64,000 bases of DNA from Nematostella vectensis (GCF_932526225.1 NC_064041.1:8058313-8122312); one strand, 5' to 3'. Shown: positions 44,768 to 56,364, counted from the stretch's first letter. Made by a program: numbers and translations. The notes: a model not told the origin generated them from the letters alone.

Positions 44768-44965
44768 GATTTTTTCGCTTGGTAAAGAGAAATCCATTTT
44801 TTAGGCAATTTCGACTAAGTTAGAGTGCAAATAATGCCTATTGGAATAATAAAAAGCGTTTTAGAATTTGATTTTCAACCACCTCAGAAGACATGTCTTA
44901 TCAATCAAATCGACACGAATTTATTTTGTACTGTATCTGGAAATATTCTGCTGCTAAACCGGAAG

Positions 44966-45036
44966 GCACTGGTGGTTCAGTGGTAGAATTCTCGCCTGCC
45001 ACGCGAGAAGCCCGGGTTCGATTCCCGGCCAGTGCA
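44966..45036 (+). tRNA. tRNA-Gly (GCC), unit 10
   Basis: Anticodon stem GCGAG turns a T:G wobble into a T:A pair; fold intact. Confidence 0.93.
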
Positions 45037-45200
45037 ATGTTTATTTTATTTTTGGCTGGAAAACATCAAATGCAAATGTCAGTACCTATATTTTCTATTA
45101 AACTCCTGTGTTGTGTACTTAAATCGGTAAACTGCAAATTAAAAGCATAGCTTTAACACAAGAAACAAAACCGATTTTCCTTCCAAAGGCTTCAATGGTT

Positions 45201-45272
45201 AGCAGAGTGGCGCAGTGGAAGCGTGCTGGGCCCACAACCCAGAGGTCCGAGGATCGAAACCTTGCTCTGCTA
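45201..45272 (+). tRNA. Initiator tRNA-Met body with CAC anticodon (unit 10)
   Basis: Base 45235 is C instead of T, so the anticodon is CAC (valine GTG) in an otherwise consensus initiator body. T7 follows. Confidence 0.8.
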
Positions 45273-45527
45273 GAGGTGCGTCATTTTTTTGGCGCTGATA
45301 TCAAGAAGATAAACAAACATTAGCAATTGTATTCGAGCCAATAAAGATTGTGTTTGTACAAAATTTCAAAACTACTCGCGCAAAATTATAGAGACTCTCT
45401 TGCAAGCTAAAAACTTTGTTTGATTGTTTTCAATGTGTCTTTATGATTTTGCGTTTGTATTTAAATATCCTGGAAAGCAGTTCAGAATCAGCCATATGCA
45501 GCTTCATGTGCTTTAGTTCTGATTACT

Positions 45528-45600
45528 GGGGGATTAGCTCAAATGGTAGAGCGCCCGCTTAGCATGCGGGAGGTACCGGGATCGATACCCGGATTCTCCA
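45528..45600 (+). tRNA. tRNA-Ala (AGC), unit 11
   Basis: Consensus; T7. Confidence 0.95.
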
Positions 45601-45798
45601 GATTTTTTTGCTTGGTAAAGAGAAATCCATTTTTTAGGCAATTTCGACTAAGTTAGAGTGCAAATAATGCCTATTGGAATAATAAAAAGTGTTTTAGAAT
45701 TTGATTTTCAACCACCTCAGAAGACAGGTCTTATCAATCAAATCGACACGAATTTATTTTGTACTGTATCTGGAAATATTCTGCTGCTAAACAGGAAG

Positions 45799-45869
45799 GC
45801 ACTGGTGGTTCAGTGGTAGAATTCTCGCCTGCCACGCGGGAAGCCCGGGTTTGATTCCCGGCCAGTGCA
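45799..45869 (+). tRNA. tRNA-Gly (GCC), T-loop variant (unit 11)
   Basis: T loop TTTGATT (C56 to T) with a normal GCC anticodon. Confidence 0.87.
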
Positions 45870-46035
45870 ATGTTTTTATTTTGTTTTTGGCTGGAAAACA
45901 TCAAATGCAAATGTCAGTACCTATATTTTCTATGAAACTCCTGTGTTGTGTACTTAAATCGGTAAACTGCAAATTAAAAGCATAGCTTTAGCACAAGAAA
46001 CAAAACCGATTTTCCTTCCAAAGGCTTCAATGGTT

Positions 46036-46107
46036 AGCAGAGTGGCGCAGTGGAAGCGTGCTGGGCCCATAACCCAGAGGTCCGAGGATCGAAACCTTGC
46101 TCTGCTA
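46036..46107 (+). tRNA. Initiator tRNA-Met (CAT), unit 11
   Basis: Consensus; T6. Confidence 0.95.
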
Positions 46108-46360
46108 GAGGTGCGTCATTTTTTGGCGCTGATATCAAGAAGATTTACAAACATTAGCAATTGTATTCGAGCCAAAAAAGATTGTGTTTGTACAAAATTT
46201 CAAAACTACTCGCGCAAAATTATAGAGACTGTCTTGCAAGTTAAAAACTTTGTTTGATTGTTTTCAATGTGTTTTTATGATTTTGCGTTTGTATTTAAAT
46301 ATCCTGGAAAACAGTTCAGAACAGCCATATGCAGCTTCATGTGGTTTAGTTCTGATTACT

Positions 46361-46433
46361 GGGGGATTAGCTCAAACGGTAGAGCGCCCGCTTAGCATGC
46401 GGGAGGTACCGGGATCGATACCCGGATTCTCCA
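46361..46433 (+). tRNA. tRNA-Ala (AGC), D-loop variant (unit 12)
   Basis: D loop AAACGG instead of AAATGG; T6. Confidence 0.93.
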
Positions 46434-46631
46434 GATTTTTTCGCTTCGTAAAGAGAAATCCATTTTTTAGGCAATTTCGACTAAGTTAGAGTGCAAATAA
46501 TGCCTATTGGAATAATAAAAAGCGTTTTAGAATTTGATTTTCAACCACCTCAGAAGACAGGTCTTATCAATCAAATCGACACGAATTTATTTTGTACTGT
46601 ATCTGGAAATATTCTGCTGCTAAACCGGAAG

Positions 46632-46702
46632 GCACTGGTGGTTCAGTGGTAGAATTCTCGCCTGCCACGCGGAAGGCCCGGGTTCGATTCCCAGCCAGTG
46701 CA
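46632..46702 (+). tRNA. tRNA-Gly (GCC), two stem mismatches (unit 12)
   Basis: Anticodon stem GCGGA loses its outer pair, and the T stem is CCCAG. Confidence 0.75.
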
Positions 46703-46866
46703 ATGTTTATTTTGTTTTTGGCTGGAAAACATCAAATGCAAATGTCAGTACCTATATTTTCTATTAAACTCCTGTGTTGTGTACTTAAATCGGTAAACTG
46801 CAAATTAAAATCATAGTATTAACACAAGAAACAAAACCGAATTTCCTCCCCAAGGCTTCAATCGTT

Positions 46867-46938
46867 AGCAGAGTGGCGCAGTGGAAGCGTGCTGGGCCCA
46901 TAACCCAGAGGTCCGAGGATTGAAACCTTGCTCTGCTA
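46867..46938 (+). tRNA. Initiator tRNA-Met (CAT), T-loop variant (unit 12)
   Basis: T loop ATTGAAA (C56 to T); T7. Confidence 0.85.
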
Positions 46939-47194
46939 GAGGTGCGTCATTTTTTTGTCGCTGATATCAAGAAGAGAAACAAAACATTAGCAATTGTATT
47001 CGAGCCAATAAAGATTGTGTTTGTACAAAATTTCAAAACTACTCGCGCAAAATTATAGAGACTCTCTTGCAAGCTAAAAACTTTGTTTGATTGTTTTCAA
47101 TGTGTCTTTATGATTTTGCGTTTGTATTTAAATATCCTGGAAAGCAGTTCAGAATCAGCCATATGCAGCTTCATGTGGTTTAGTTCTGATTACT

Positions 47195-47267
47195 GGGGGA
47201 TTAGCTCAAATGGTAGAGCGCCCGCTTAGCATGCGGGAGGTACCGGGATCGATACCCGGATTCTCCA
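47195..47267 (+). tRNA. tRNA-Ala (AGC), unit 13
   Basis: Consensus; T7. Confidence 0.95.
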
Positions 47268-47465
47268 GATTTTTTTGCTTGGTAAAGAGAAATCCATTTT
47301 TTAGGCAATTTCGACTAAGTTAGAGTGCAAATAATGCCTATTGGAATAATAAAAAGTGTTTTAGAATTTGATTTTCAACCACCTCAGAAGACAGGTCTTA
47401 TCAATCAAATCGACACGAATTTATTTTGTACTGTATCTGGAAATATTCTGCTGCTAAACAGGAAG

Positions 47466-47536
47466 GCACTGGTGGTTCAGTGGTAGAATTCTCGCCTGCT
47501 ACGCGGGAAGCCCGGGTTTGATTCCCGGCCAGTGCA
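47466..47536 (+). tRNA. tRNA-Gly body with GCT anticodon (unit 13)
   Basis: Same paired changes as the unit 4 copy (GCT anticodon, T loop TTTGATT); stems intact. Confidence 0.8.
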
Positions 47537-47702
47537 ATGTTTTTATTTTGTTTTTGGCTGGAAAACATCAAATGCAAATGTCAGTACCTATATTTTCTAT
47601 GAAACTCCTGTGTTGTGTACTTAAATCGGTAAACTGCAAATTAAAAGCATAGCTTTAACACAAGAAACAAAACCGATTTTTCTTCCAAAGGCTTTAATGG
47701 TT

Positions 47703-47774
47703 AGCAGAGTGGCGCAGTGGAAGCGTGCTGGGCCCATAACCCAGAGGTCCGAGGATCGAAACCTTGCTCTGCTA
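47703..47774 (+). tRNA. Initiator tRNA-Met (CAT), unit 13
   Basis: Consensus; T6. Confidence 0.95.
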
Positions 47775-48027
47775 GAGGTGCGTCATTTTTTGGCGCTGAT
47801 ATCAAGAAGATTTACAAACATTAGCAATTGTATTCGAGCCAAAAAAGATTGTGTTTGTACAAAATTTCAAAACTACTCGCGCAAAATTATAGAGACTCTC
47901 TTGCAAGTTAAAAACTTTGTTTGATTGTTTTCAATGTGTCTTTATGATTTTGCGTTTGTATTTAAATATCCTGGAAAACAGTTCAGAACAGCCATATGCA
48001 GCTTCATGTGGTTTAGTTCTGATTACT

Positions 48028-48100
48028 GGGGGATTAGCTCAAATGGTAGAGCGCCCGCTTAGCATGCGGGAGGTACCGGGATCGATACCCGGATTCTCCA
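48028..48100 (+). tRNA. tRNA-Ala (AGC), unit 14
   Basis: Consensus; T6. Confidence 0.95.
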
Positions 48101-48298
48101 GATTTTTTCGCTTCGTAAAGAGAAATCCATTTTTTAGGCAATTTCGACTAAGTTAGAGTGCAAATAATGCCTATTGGAATAATAAAAAGCGTTTTAGAAT
48201 TTGATTTTCAACCACCTCAGAAGACAGGTCTTATCAATCAAATCGACACGAATTTATTTTGTACTGTATCTGGAAATATTCTGCTGCTAAACAGGAAG

Positions 48299-48369
48299 GC
48301 ACTGGTGGTTCAGTGGTAGAATTCTCGCCTGCCACGCGGGAGGCCCGGGTTCGATTCCCAGCCAGTGCA
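48299..48369 (+). tRNA. tRNA-Gly (GCC), T-stem variant (unit 14)
   Basis: T stem CCCAG mismatch only. Confidence 0.85.
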
Positions 48370-48533
48370 ATGTTTATTTTGTTTTTGGCTGGAAAACATC
48401 AAATGCAAATGTCAGTACCTATATTTTCTATTAAACTCCTGTGTTGTGTACTTAAATCGGTAAACTGCAAATTAAAATCATAGCTTTAACACAAGAAACA
48501 AAACCGAATTTCCTCCCCAAGGCTTCAATCGTT

Positions 48534-48605
48534 AGCAGAGTGGCGCAGTGGAAGCGTGCTGGGCCCATAACCCAGAGGTCCGAGGATCGAAACCTTGCTC
48601 TGCTA
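48534..48605 (+). tRNA. Initiator tRNA-Met (CAT), unit 14
   Basis: Consensus; T4. Confidence 0.94.
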
Positions 48606-48861
48606 GAGGTGCGTCATTTTGTTGTCGAAGATATCAAGAAGAGAAACAAAACATTAGCAATTGTATTCGAGCCAATAAAGATTGTGTTTGTACAAAATTT
48701 CAAAACTACTCGCGCAAAATTATAGAGACTCTCTTGCAAGCTAAAAACTTTGTTTGATTGTTTTCAATGTGTCTTTATGATTTTGCGTTTGTATTTAAAT
48801 ATCCTGGAAAGCAGTTCAGAATCAGCCATATGCAGCTTCATGTGGTTTAGTTCTGATTACT

Positions 48862-48934
48862 GGGGGATTAGCTCAAATGGTAGAGCGCCCGCTTAGCATG
48901 CGGGAGGTACCGGGATCGATACCCGGATTCTCCA
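48862..48934 (+). tRNA. tRNA-Ala (AGC), unit 15
   Basis: Consensus; T7. Confidence 0.95.
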
Positions 48935-49132
48935 GATTTTTTTGCTTGGTAAAGAGAAATCCATTTTTTAGGCAATTTCGACTAAGTTAGAGTGCAAAAA
49001 ATGCCTATTGGAATAATAAAAAGTGTTTTAGAATTTGATTTTCAACCACCTCAGAAGACAGGTCTTATCAATCAAATCGACGCGAATTTATTTTGTACTG
49101 TATCTGGAAATATTTTGCTGCTAAACAGGAAG

Positions 49133-49203
49133 GCACTGGTGGTTTAGTGGTAGAATTCTCGCCTGCCACGCGGGAAGCCCGGGTTCGATTCCCGGCCAGT
49201 GCA
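49133..49203 (+). tRNA. tRNA-Gly (GCC), D-arm variant (unit 15)
   Basis: GGTTTAG instead of GGTTCAG in the D arm; rest consensus. Confidence 0.88.
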
Positions 49204-49367
49204 ATGTTTATTTTGTTTTTGGCTGGAACACATCAAATGCAAATGTCAGTACCTATATTTTCTATTAAAGTCCTGTGTTGTGTACTTAAATCGGTGAACT
49301 GTAGATTAAAAGCATAGCTTTAACACAAGAAACAAAACCGAATTTCCTCCCCAAGGCTTCAATCGTT

Positions 49368-49439
49368 AGCAGAGTGGCGCAGTGGAAGCGTGCTGAGCCC
49401 ATAACCCAGAGGTCCGAGGATCGAAACCTTGCTCTGCTA
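49368..49439 (+). tRNA. Initiator tRNA-Met (CAT), broken G:C triplet (unit 15)
   Basis: CTGAG/CCCAG anticodon stem as in unit 7; T7. Confidence 0.85.
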
Positions 49440-49695
49440 GAGGTGCGTCATTTTTTTGTCGAAGATATCAAGAAGAGAAACAAAACATTAGCAATTGTAT
49501 TCGAGCCAATAAAGATTGTGTTTGTACAAAATTTCAAAACTACTCGCGCAAAATTATAGAGACTCTCTTGCAAGCTAAAAACTGTGTTTGATTGTTTTCA
49601 ACGTGTCTTTATGATTTTGCGTTTGTATTTAAATATCCTGGAAAGCAGTTTAGAATCAGCCATATGCAGCTTCATGTGCTTTAGTTCTGATTACT

Positions 49696-49768
49696 GGGGA
49701 ATTAGCTCAAATGGTAGAGCGCCCGCTTAGCATGCGGGAGGTACCGGGATCGATACCCGGATTTTCCA
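49696..49768 (+). tRNA. tRNA-Ala (AGC), acceptor variant (unit 16)
   Basis: GGGGAAT/ATTTTCC acceptor as in unit 8, eight units earlier; T6. Confidence 0.92.
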
Positions 49769-49966
49769 GATTTTTTAGCTTGGTAAAGATAAATCCATTT
49801 TTTAGGCAATTTCGACTAAGTTAGAGTGCAAATAATGCCTATTGGAATAATAAAAAGCGTTTTAGAATTTGATTTTCAACCACCTCAGAAGACAGGTCTT
49901 ATCAATCAAATCGACACGAATTTATTTTGTACTGTATCTGGAAATATTCTGCTGCTAAACAGGAAG

Positions 49967-50037
49967 GCACTGGTGGTTCAGTGGTAGAATTCTCGCCTGC
50001 CACGCGGGAAGCCCGGGTTCGATTCCCGGCCAGTGCA
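49967..50037 (+). tRNA. tRNA-Gly (GCC), unit 16
   Basis: Consensus. Confidence 0.95.
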
Positions 50038-50201
50038 ATGTTTATTTTGTTTTTGGCTGGAAAACATCAAATGCAAATGTCAGTACCTATATTTTCTATG
50101 AAACTCCTGTGTTGTGTACTTAAATCGGTAAACTGCAAATTAAAATCATAGCTTTAGCACAAGAAACAAAACCGAATTTCCTCCCCAAGGCTTCAATCAT
50201 T

Positions 50202-50273
50202 AGCAGAGTGGCGCAGTGGAAGCGTGCTGGGCCCATAACCCAGAGGTCCGAGGATCGAAACCTTGCTCTGCTA
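50202..50273 (+). tRNA. Initiator tRNA-Met (CAT), unit 16
   Basis: Consensus; T5. Confidence 0.95.
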
Positions 50274-50529
50274 GAGGTGCGTCTTTTTGTTGTCGAAGAT
50301 ATTAAGAAGAGAAACAAAACATTAGCAATTGTATTCGAGCCAATAAAGATTGTGTTTGTACAAAATTTCAAAACTACCCGCGCAAAATTATAGAGACTCT
50401 CTTGAAAGCTAAAAACTTTGTTTGATTGTTTTCAATGTGTCTTTATGATTTTGCGTTTGTATTTAAATATCCTGGAAAGCAGTTCAGAATCAGCCATATG
50501 CAGCTTCATGTGGTTTAGTTCTGATTACT

Positions 50530-50602
50530 GGGGGATTAGCTCAAATGGTAGAGCGCCCGCTTAGCATGCGGGAGGTACCGGGATCGATACCCGGATTCTC
50601 CA
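50530..50602 (+). tRNA. tRNA-Ala (AGC), unit 17
   Basis: Consensus; T6. Confidence 0.95.
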
Positions 50603-50800
50603 GATTTTTTCGCTTGGTAAAGAGAAATCCATTTTTTAGGCAATTTCGACTAAGTTAGAGTGCAAATAATGCCTATTGGAATAATAAAAAGTGTTTTAGA
50701 ATTTGATTTTCAACCACCTCAGAAGACAGGTCTTATCAATCAAATCGACGCGAATTTATTTTGTACTGTATCTGGAAAAATTTTGCTGCTGAACAGGAAG

Positions 50801-50871
50801 GCACTGGTGGTTCAGTGGTAGAATTCTCGCCTGCCACGCGTAAAGCCCGGGTTCGATTCCCGGCCAGTGCA
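50801..50871 (+). tRNA. tRNA-Gly (GCC), anticodon-stem variant (unit 17)
   Basis: 3' side GCGTA loses the two outer anticodon-stem pairs; function doubtful. Confidence 0.7.
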
Positions 50872-51035
50872 ATGTTTATTTTGTTTTTGGCTGGAAAACA
50901 TCAAATGCAAATGTCAGTACCTATATTTTCTATGAAACTCCTGTGTTGTGTACTTAAATCGGTAAACTGCAAATTAAAATCATAGCTTTAACACAAGAAA
51001 CAAAACCGAATTTCCTCCCCAAGGCTTCAATCGTT

Positions 51036-51107
51036 AGCAGAGTGGCGCAGTGGAAGCGTGCTGGGCCCATAACCCAGAGGTCCGAGGATCGAAACCTTGC
51101 TCTGCTA
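51036..51107 (+). tRNA. Initiator tRNA-Met (CAT), unit 17
   Basis: Consensus; T4. Confidence 0.94.
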
Positions 51108-51363
51108 GAGGTGCGTCATTTTGTTGTCGAAGATATCAAGAAGAGAAACAAAACATTAGCAATTGTATTCGAGCCAATAAAGATTGTGTTTGTACAAAAT
51201 TTCAAAACTACTCGCGCAAAATTATAGAGACTCTCTTGCAAGCTAAAAACTTTGTTTGATTGTTTTCAATGTGTCTTTATGATTTTGCGTTTGTATTTAA
51301 ATATCCTGGAAAGCAGTTCAGAATCAGCCATATGCAGCTTCATGTGGTTTAGTTCTGATTACT

Positions 51364-51436
51364 GGGGGATTAGCTCAAATGGTAGAGCGCCCGCTTAGCA
51401 TGCGGGAGGTACCGGGATCGATACCCGGATTCTCCA
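51364..51436 (+). tRNA. tRNA-Ala (AGC), unit 18
   Basis: Consensus; T7. Confidence 0.95.
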
Positions 51437-51634
51437 GATTTTTTTGCTTGGTAAAGAGAAATCCATTTTTTAGGCAATTTCGACTAAGTTAGAGTGCAAA
51501 TAATGCCTATTGGAATAATAAAAAGTGTTTTAGAATTTGATTTTCAACCACCTCAGAAGACAGGTCTTATCAATCAAATCGACGCGAATTTATTTTGTAC
51601 TGTATCTGGAAATATTTTGCTGCTAAACAGGAAG

Positions 51635-51705
51635 GCACTGGTCGTTCAGTGGTAGAATTCTCGCCTGCCACGCGGGAAGCCCGGGTTCGATTCCCGGCCA
51701 GTGCA
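51635..51705 (+). tRNA. tRNA-Gly (GCC), position 9 variant (unit 18)
   Basis: TCGTTC linker as in unit 9. Confidence 0.9.
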
Positions 51706-51869
51706 ATGTTTATTTTGTTTTTGGCTGGAAAACATCAAATGCAAATGTCAGTACCTATATTTTCTATTAAACTCCTGTGCTGTGTACTTAAATCGGTAAA
51801 CTGCAAATTAAAAGCATAGCTTTAACACAAGAAACAAAACCGATTTTCCTTCCAAAGGCTTCAATGGTT

Positions 51870-51941
51870 AGCAGAGTGGCGCAGTGGAAGCGTGCTGGGC
51901 CCATAACCCAGAGGTCCGAGGATCGAAACCTTGCTCTGCTA
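51870..51941 (+). tRNA. Initiator tRNA-Met (CAT), unit 18
   Basis: Consensus; T7. Confidence 0.95.
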
Positions 51942-52196
51942 GAGGTGCGTCATTTTTTTGGCGCTGATATCAAGAAGATAAACAAACATTAGCAATTGTA
52001 TTCGAGCCAATAAAGATTGTGTTTGTACAAAATTTCAAAACTACTCGCGCAAAATTATAGAGACTCTCTTGCAAGCTAAAAACTTTGTTTGATTGTTTTC
52101 AATGTGTCTTTATGATTTTGCGTTTGTATTTAAATATCCTGGAAAGCAGTTCAGAATCAGCCATATGCAGCTTCATGTGCTTTAGTTCTGATTACT

Positions 52197-52269
52197 GGGG
52201 GATTAGCTCAAATGGTAGAGCGCCCGCTTAGCATGCGGGAGGTACCGGGATCGATACCCGGATTCTCCA
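52197..52269 (+). tRNA. tRNA-Ala (AGC), unit 19
   Basis: Consensus; T7. Confidence 0.95.
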
Positions 52270-52467
52270 GATTTTTTTGCTTGGTAAAGAGAAATCCATT
52301 TTTTAGGCAATTTCGACTAAGTTAGAGTGCAAATAATGCCTATTGGAATAATAAAAAGTGTTTTAGAATTTGATTTTCAACCACCTCAGAAGACAGGTCT
52401 TATCAATCAAATCGACACGAATTTATTTTGTACTGTATCTGGAAATATTCTGCTGCTAAACAGGAAG

Positions 52468-52538
52468 GCACTGGTGGTTCAGTGGTAGAATTCTCGCCTG
52501 CCACGCGGGAAGCCCGGGTTTGATTCCCGGCCAGTGCA
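52468..52538 (+). tRNA. tRNA-Gly (GCC), T-loop variant (unit 19)
   Basis: T loop TTTGATT with GCC anticodon. Confidence 0.87.
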
Positions 52539-52704
52539 ATGTTTTTATTTTGTTTTTGGCTGGAAAACATCAAATGCAAATGTCAGTACCTATATTTTCT
52601 ATGAAACTCCTGTGTTGTGTACTTAAATCGGTAAACTGCAAATTAAAAGCATAGCTTTAACACAAGAAACAAAACCGATTTTCCTTCCAAAGGCTTCAAT
52701 GGTT

Positions 52705-52776
52705 AGCAGAGTGGCGCAGTGGAAGCGTGCTGGGCCCATAACCCAGAGGTCCGAGGATCGAAACCTTGCTCTGCTA
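52705..52776 (+). tRNA. Initiator tRNA-Met (CAT), unit 19
   Basis: Consensus; T6. Confidence 0.95.
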
Positions 52777-53029
52777 GAGGTGCGTCATTTTTTGGCGCTG
52801 ATATCAAGAAGATTTACAAACATTAGCAATTGTATTCGAGCCAAAAAAGATTGTGTTTGTACAAAATTTCAAAACTACTCGCGCAAAATTATAGAGACTG
52901 TCTTGCAAGTTAAAAACTTTGTTTGATTGTTTTCAATGTGTTTTTATGATTTTGCGTTTGTATTTAAATATCCTGGAAAACAGTTCAGAACAGCCATATG
53001 CAGCTTCATGTGGTTTAGTTCTGATTACT

Positions 53030-53102
53030 GGGGGATTAGCTCAAATGGTAGAGCGCCCGCTTAGCATGCGGGAGGTACCGGGATCGATACCCGGATTCTC
53101 CA
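53030..53102 (+). tRNA. tRNA-Ala (AGC), unit 20
   Basis: Consensus; T6. Confidence 0.95.
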
Positions 53103-53300
53103 GATTTTTTCGCTTCGTAAAGAGAAATCCATTTTTTAGGCAATTTCGACTAAGTTAGAGTGCAAATAATGCCTATTGGAATAATAAAAAGCGTTTTAGA
53201 ATTTGATTTTCAACCACCTCAGAAGACAGGTCTTATCAATCAAATCGACACGAATTTATTTTGTACTGTATCTGGAAATATTCTGCTGCTAAACAGGAAG

Positions 53301-53371
53301 GCACTGGTGGTTCAGTGGTAGAATTCTCGCCTGCCACGCGGGAGGCCCGGGTTCGATTCCCAGCCAGTGCA
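53301..53371 (+). tRNA. tRNA-Gly (GCC), T-stem variant (unit 20)
   Basis: T stem CCCAG mismatch. Confidence 0.85.
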
Positions 53372-53535
53372 ATGTTTATTTTGTTTTTGGCTGGAAAACA
53401 TCAAATGCAAATGTCAGTACCTATATTTTCTATTAAACTCCTGTGTTGTGTACTTAAATCGGTAAACTGCAAATTAAAATCATAGCTTTAACACAAGAAA
53501 CAAAACCGAATTTCCTCCCCAAGGCTTCAATCGTT

Positions 53536-53607
53536 AGCAGAGTGGCGCAGTGTAAGCGTGCTGGGCCCATAACCCAGAGGTCCGAGGATCGAAACCTTGC
53601 TCTGCTA
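53536..53607 (+). tRNA. Initiator tRNA-Met (CAT), D-loop variant (unit 20)
   Basis: D loop GTGTAA replaces conserved G19 with T; T7. Confidence 0.8.
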
Positions 53608-53863
53608 GAGGTGCGTCATTTTTTTGTCGCTGATATCAAGAAGAGAAACAAAACATTAGCAATTGTATTCGAGCCAATAAAGATTGTGTTTGTACAAAAT
53701 TTCAAAACTACTCGCGCAAAATTATAGAGACTCTCTTGCAAGCTAAAAACTTTGTTTGATTGTTTTCAATGTGTCTTTATGATTTTGCGTTTGTATTTAA
53801 ATATCCTGGAAAGCAGTTCAGAATCAGCCATATGCAGCTTCATGTGGTTTAGTTCTGATTACT

Positions 53864-53936
53864 GGGGGATTAGCTCAAATGGTAGAGCGCCCGCTTAGCA
53901 TGCGGGAGGTACCGGGATCGATACCCGGATTCTCCA
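53864..53936 (+). tRNA. tRNA-Ala (AGC), unit 21
   Basis: Consensus; T7. Confidence 0.95.
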
Positions 53937-54134
53937 GATTTTTTTGCTTGGTAAAGAGAAATCCATTTTTTAGGCAATTTCGACTAAGTTAGAGTGCAAA
54001 TAATGCCTATTGGAATAATAAAAAGTGTTTTAGAATTTGATTTTCAACCACCTCAGAAGACAGGTCTTATCAATCAAATCGACACGAATTTATTTTGTAC
54101 TGTATCTGGAAATATTCTGCTGCTAAACAGGAAG

Positions 54135-54205
54135 GCACTGGTGGTTCAGTGGTAGAATTCTCGCCTGCTACGCGGGAAGCCCGGGTTTGATTCCCGGCCA
54201 GTGCA
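54135..54205 (+). tRNA. tRNA-Gly body with GCT anticodon (unit 21)
   Basis: GCT anticodon and T loop TTTGATT, eight units after the unit 13 copy. Confidence 0.8.
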
Positions 54206-54371
54206 ATGTTTTTATTTTGTTTTTGGCTGGAAAACATCAAATGCAAATGTCAGTACCTATATTTTGTATGAAACTCCTGTGTTGTGTACTTAAATCGGTA
54301 AACTGCAAATTAAAAGCATAGCTTTAACACAAGAAACAAAACCGATTTTTCTTCCAAAGGCTTCAATGGTT

Positions 54372-54443
54372 AGCAGAGTGGCGCAGTGGAAGCGTGCTGG
54401 GCCCATAACCCAGAGGTCCGAGGATCGAAACCTTGCTCTGCTA
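54372..54443 (+). tRNA. Initiator tRNA-Met (CAT), unit 21
   Basis: Consensus; T6. Confidence 0.95.
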
Positions 54444-54696
54444 GAGGTGCGTCATTTTTTGGCGCTGATATCAAGAAGATTTACAAACATTAGCAATTGT
54501 ATTCGAGCCAAAAAAGATTGTGTTTGTACAAAATTTCAAAACTACTCGCGCAAAATTATAGAGACTCTCTTGCAAGTTAAAAACTTTGTTTGATTGTTTT
54601 CAATGTGTCTTTATGATTTTGCGTTTGTATTTAAATATCCTGGAAAACAGTTCAGAACAGCCATATGCAGCTTCATGTGGTTTAGTTCTGATTACT

Positions 54697-54769
54697 GGGG
54701 GATTAGCTCAAATGGTAGAGCGCCCGCTTAGCATGCGGGAGGTACCGGGATCGATACCCGGATTCTCCA
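54697..54769 (+). tRNA. tRNA-Ala (AGC), unit 22
   Basis: Consensus; T6. Confidence 0.95.
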
Positions 54770-54967
54770 GATTTTTTCGCTTCGTAAAGAGAAATCCATT
54801 TTTTAGGCAATTTCGACTAAGTTAGAGTGCAAATAATGCCTATTGGAATAATAAAAAGCGTTTTAGAATTTGATTTTCAACCACCTCAGAAGACAGGTCT
54901 TATCAATCAAATCGACACGAATTTATTTTGTACTGTATCTGGAAATATTCTGCTGCTAAACAGGAAG

Positions 54968-55038
54968 GCACTGGTGGTTCAGTGGTAGAATTCTCGCCTG
55001 CCACGCGGGAGGCCCGGGTTCGATTCCCAGCCAGTGCA
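54968..55038 (+). tRNA. tRNA-Gly (GCC), T-stem variant (unit 22)
   Basis: T stem CCCAG mismatch. Confidence 0.85.
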
Positions 55039-55202
55039 ATGTTTATTTTGTTTTTGGCTGGAAAACATCAAATGCAAATGTCAGTACCTATATTTTCTAT
55101 TAAACTCCTGTGTTGTGTAATTAAATCGGTAAACTGCAAATTAAAATCATAGCTTTAACACAAGAAACAAAACCGAATTTCCTCCCCAAGGCTTCAATCG
55201 TT

Positions 55203-55274
55203 AGCAGAGTGGCGCAGTGGAAGCGTGCTGGGCCCATAACCCAGAGGTCCGAGGATCGAAACCTTGCTCTGCTA
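55203..55274 (+). tRNA. Initiator tRNA-Met (CAT), unit 22
   Basis: Consensus; T4. Confidence 0.94.
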
Positions 55275-55530
55275 GAGGTGCGTTATTTTGTTGTCGAAGA
55301 TATTAAGAAGAGAAACAAAACATTAGCAATTGTATTCGAGCCAATAAAGATTGTGTTTGTACAAAATTTCAAAACTACTCGCGCAAAATTATAGAGACTC
55401 TCTTGCAAGCTAAAAACTTTCTTTGATTGTTTTCAATGTGTCTTTATGATTTTGCGTTTGTATTTAAATATCCTGGAAAGCAGTTCAGAATCAGCCATAT
55501 GCAGCTTCATGTGGTTTAGTTCTGATTACT

Positions 55531-55603
55531 GGGGGATTAGCTCAAATGGTAGAGCGCCCGCTTAGCATGCGGGAGGTACCGGGATCGATACCCGGATTCT
55601 CCA
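55531..55603 (+). tRNA. tRNA-Ala (AGC), unit 23
   Basis: Consensus; T7. Confidence 0.95.
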
Positions 55604-55801
55604 GATTTTTTTGCTTGGTAAAGAGAAATCCATTTTTTAGGCAATTTCGACTAAGTTAGAGTGCAAATAATGCCTATTGGAATAATAAAAAGTGTTTTAG
55701 AATTTGATTTTCAACCACCTCAGAAGACAGGTCTTATCAATCAAATCGACGCGAATTTATTTTGTACTGTATCTGGAAATATTTTGCTGCTAAACAGGAA
55801 G

Positions 55802-55872
55802 GCACTGGTGGTTCAGTGGTAGAATTCTCGCCTGCCACGCGGGAAGCCCGGGTTCGATTCCCGGCCAGTGCA
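55802..55872 (+). tRNA. tRNA-Gly (GCC), unit 23
   Basis: Consensus. Confidence 0.95.
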
Positions 55873-56036
55873 ATGTTTATTTTGTTTTTGGCTGGAACAC
55901 ATCAAATGCAAATGTCAGTACCTATATTTTCTATTAAAGTCCTGTGTTGTGTACTTAAATCGGTGAACTGTAGATTAAAAGCATAGCTTTAACACAAGAA
56001 ACAAAACCGAATTTCCTCCCCAAGGCTTCAATCGTT

Positions 56037-56108
56037 AGCAGAGTGGCGCAGTGGAAGCGTGCTGAGCCCATAACCCAGAGGTCCGAGGATCGAAACCTTG
56101 CTCTGCTA
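56037..56108 (+). tRNA. Initiator tRNA-Met (CAT), broken G:C triplet (unit 23)
   Basis: CTGAG/CCCAG anticodon stem; T7. Confidence 0.85.
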
Positions 56109-56364
56109 GAGGTGCGTCATTTTTTTGTCGAAGATATCAAGAAGAGAAACAAAACATTAGCAATTGTATTCGAGCCAATAAAGATTGTGTTTGTACAAAA
56201 TTTCAAAACTACTCGCGCAAAATTATAGAGACTCTCTTGCAAGCTAAAAACTGTGTTTGATTGTTTTCAACGTGTCTTTATGATTTTGCGTTTGTATTTA
56301 AATATCCTGGAAAGCAGTTCAGAATCAGCCATATGCAGCTTCATGTGCTTTAGTTCTGATTACT

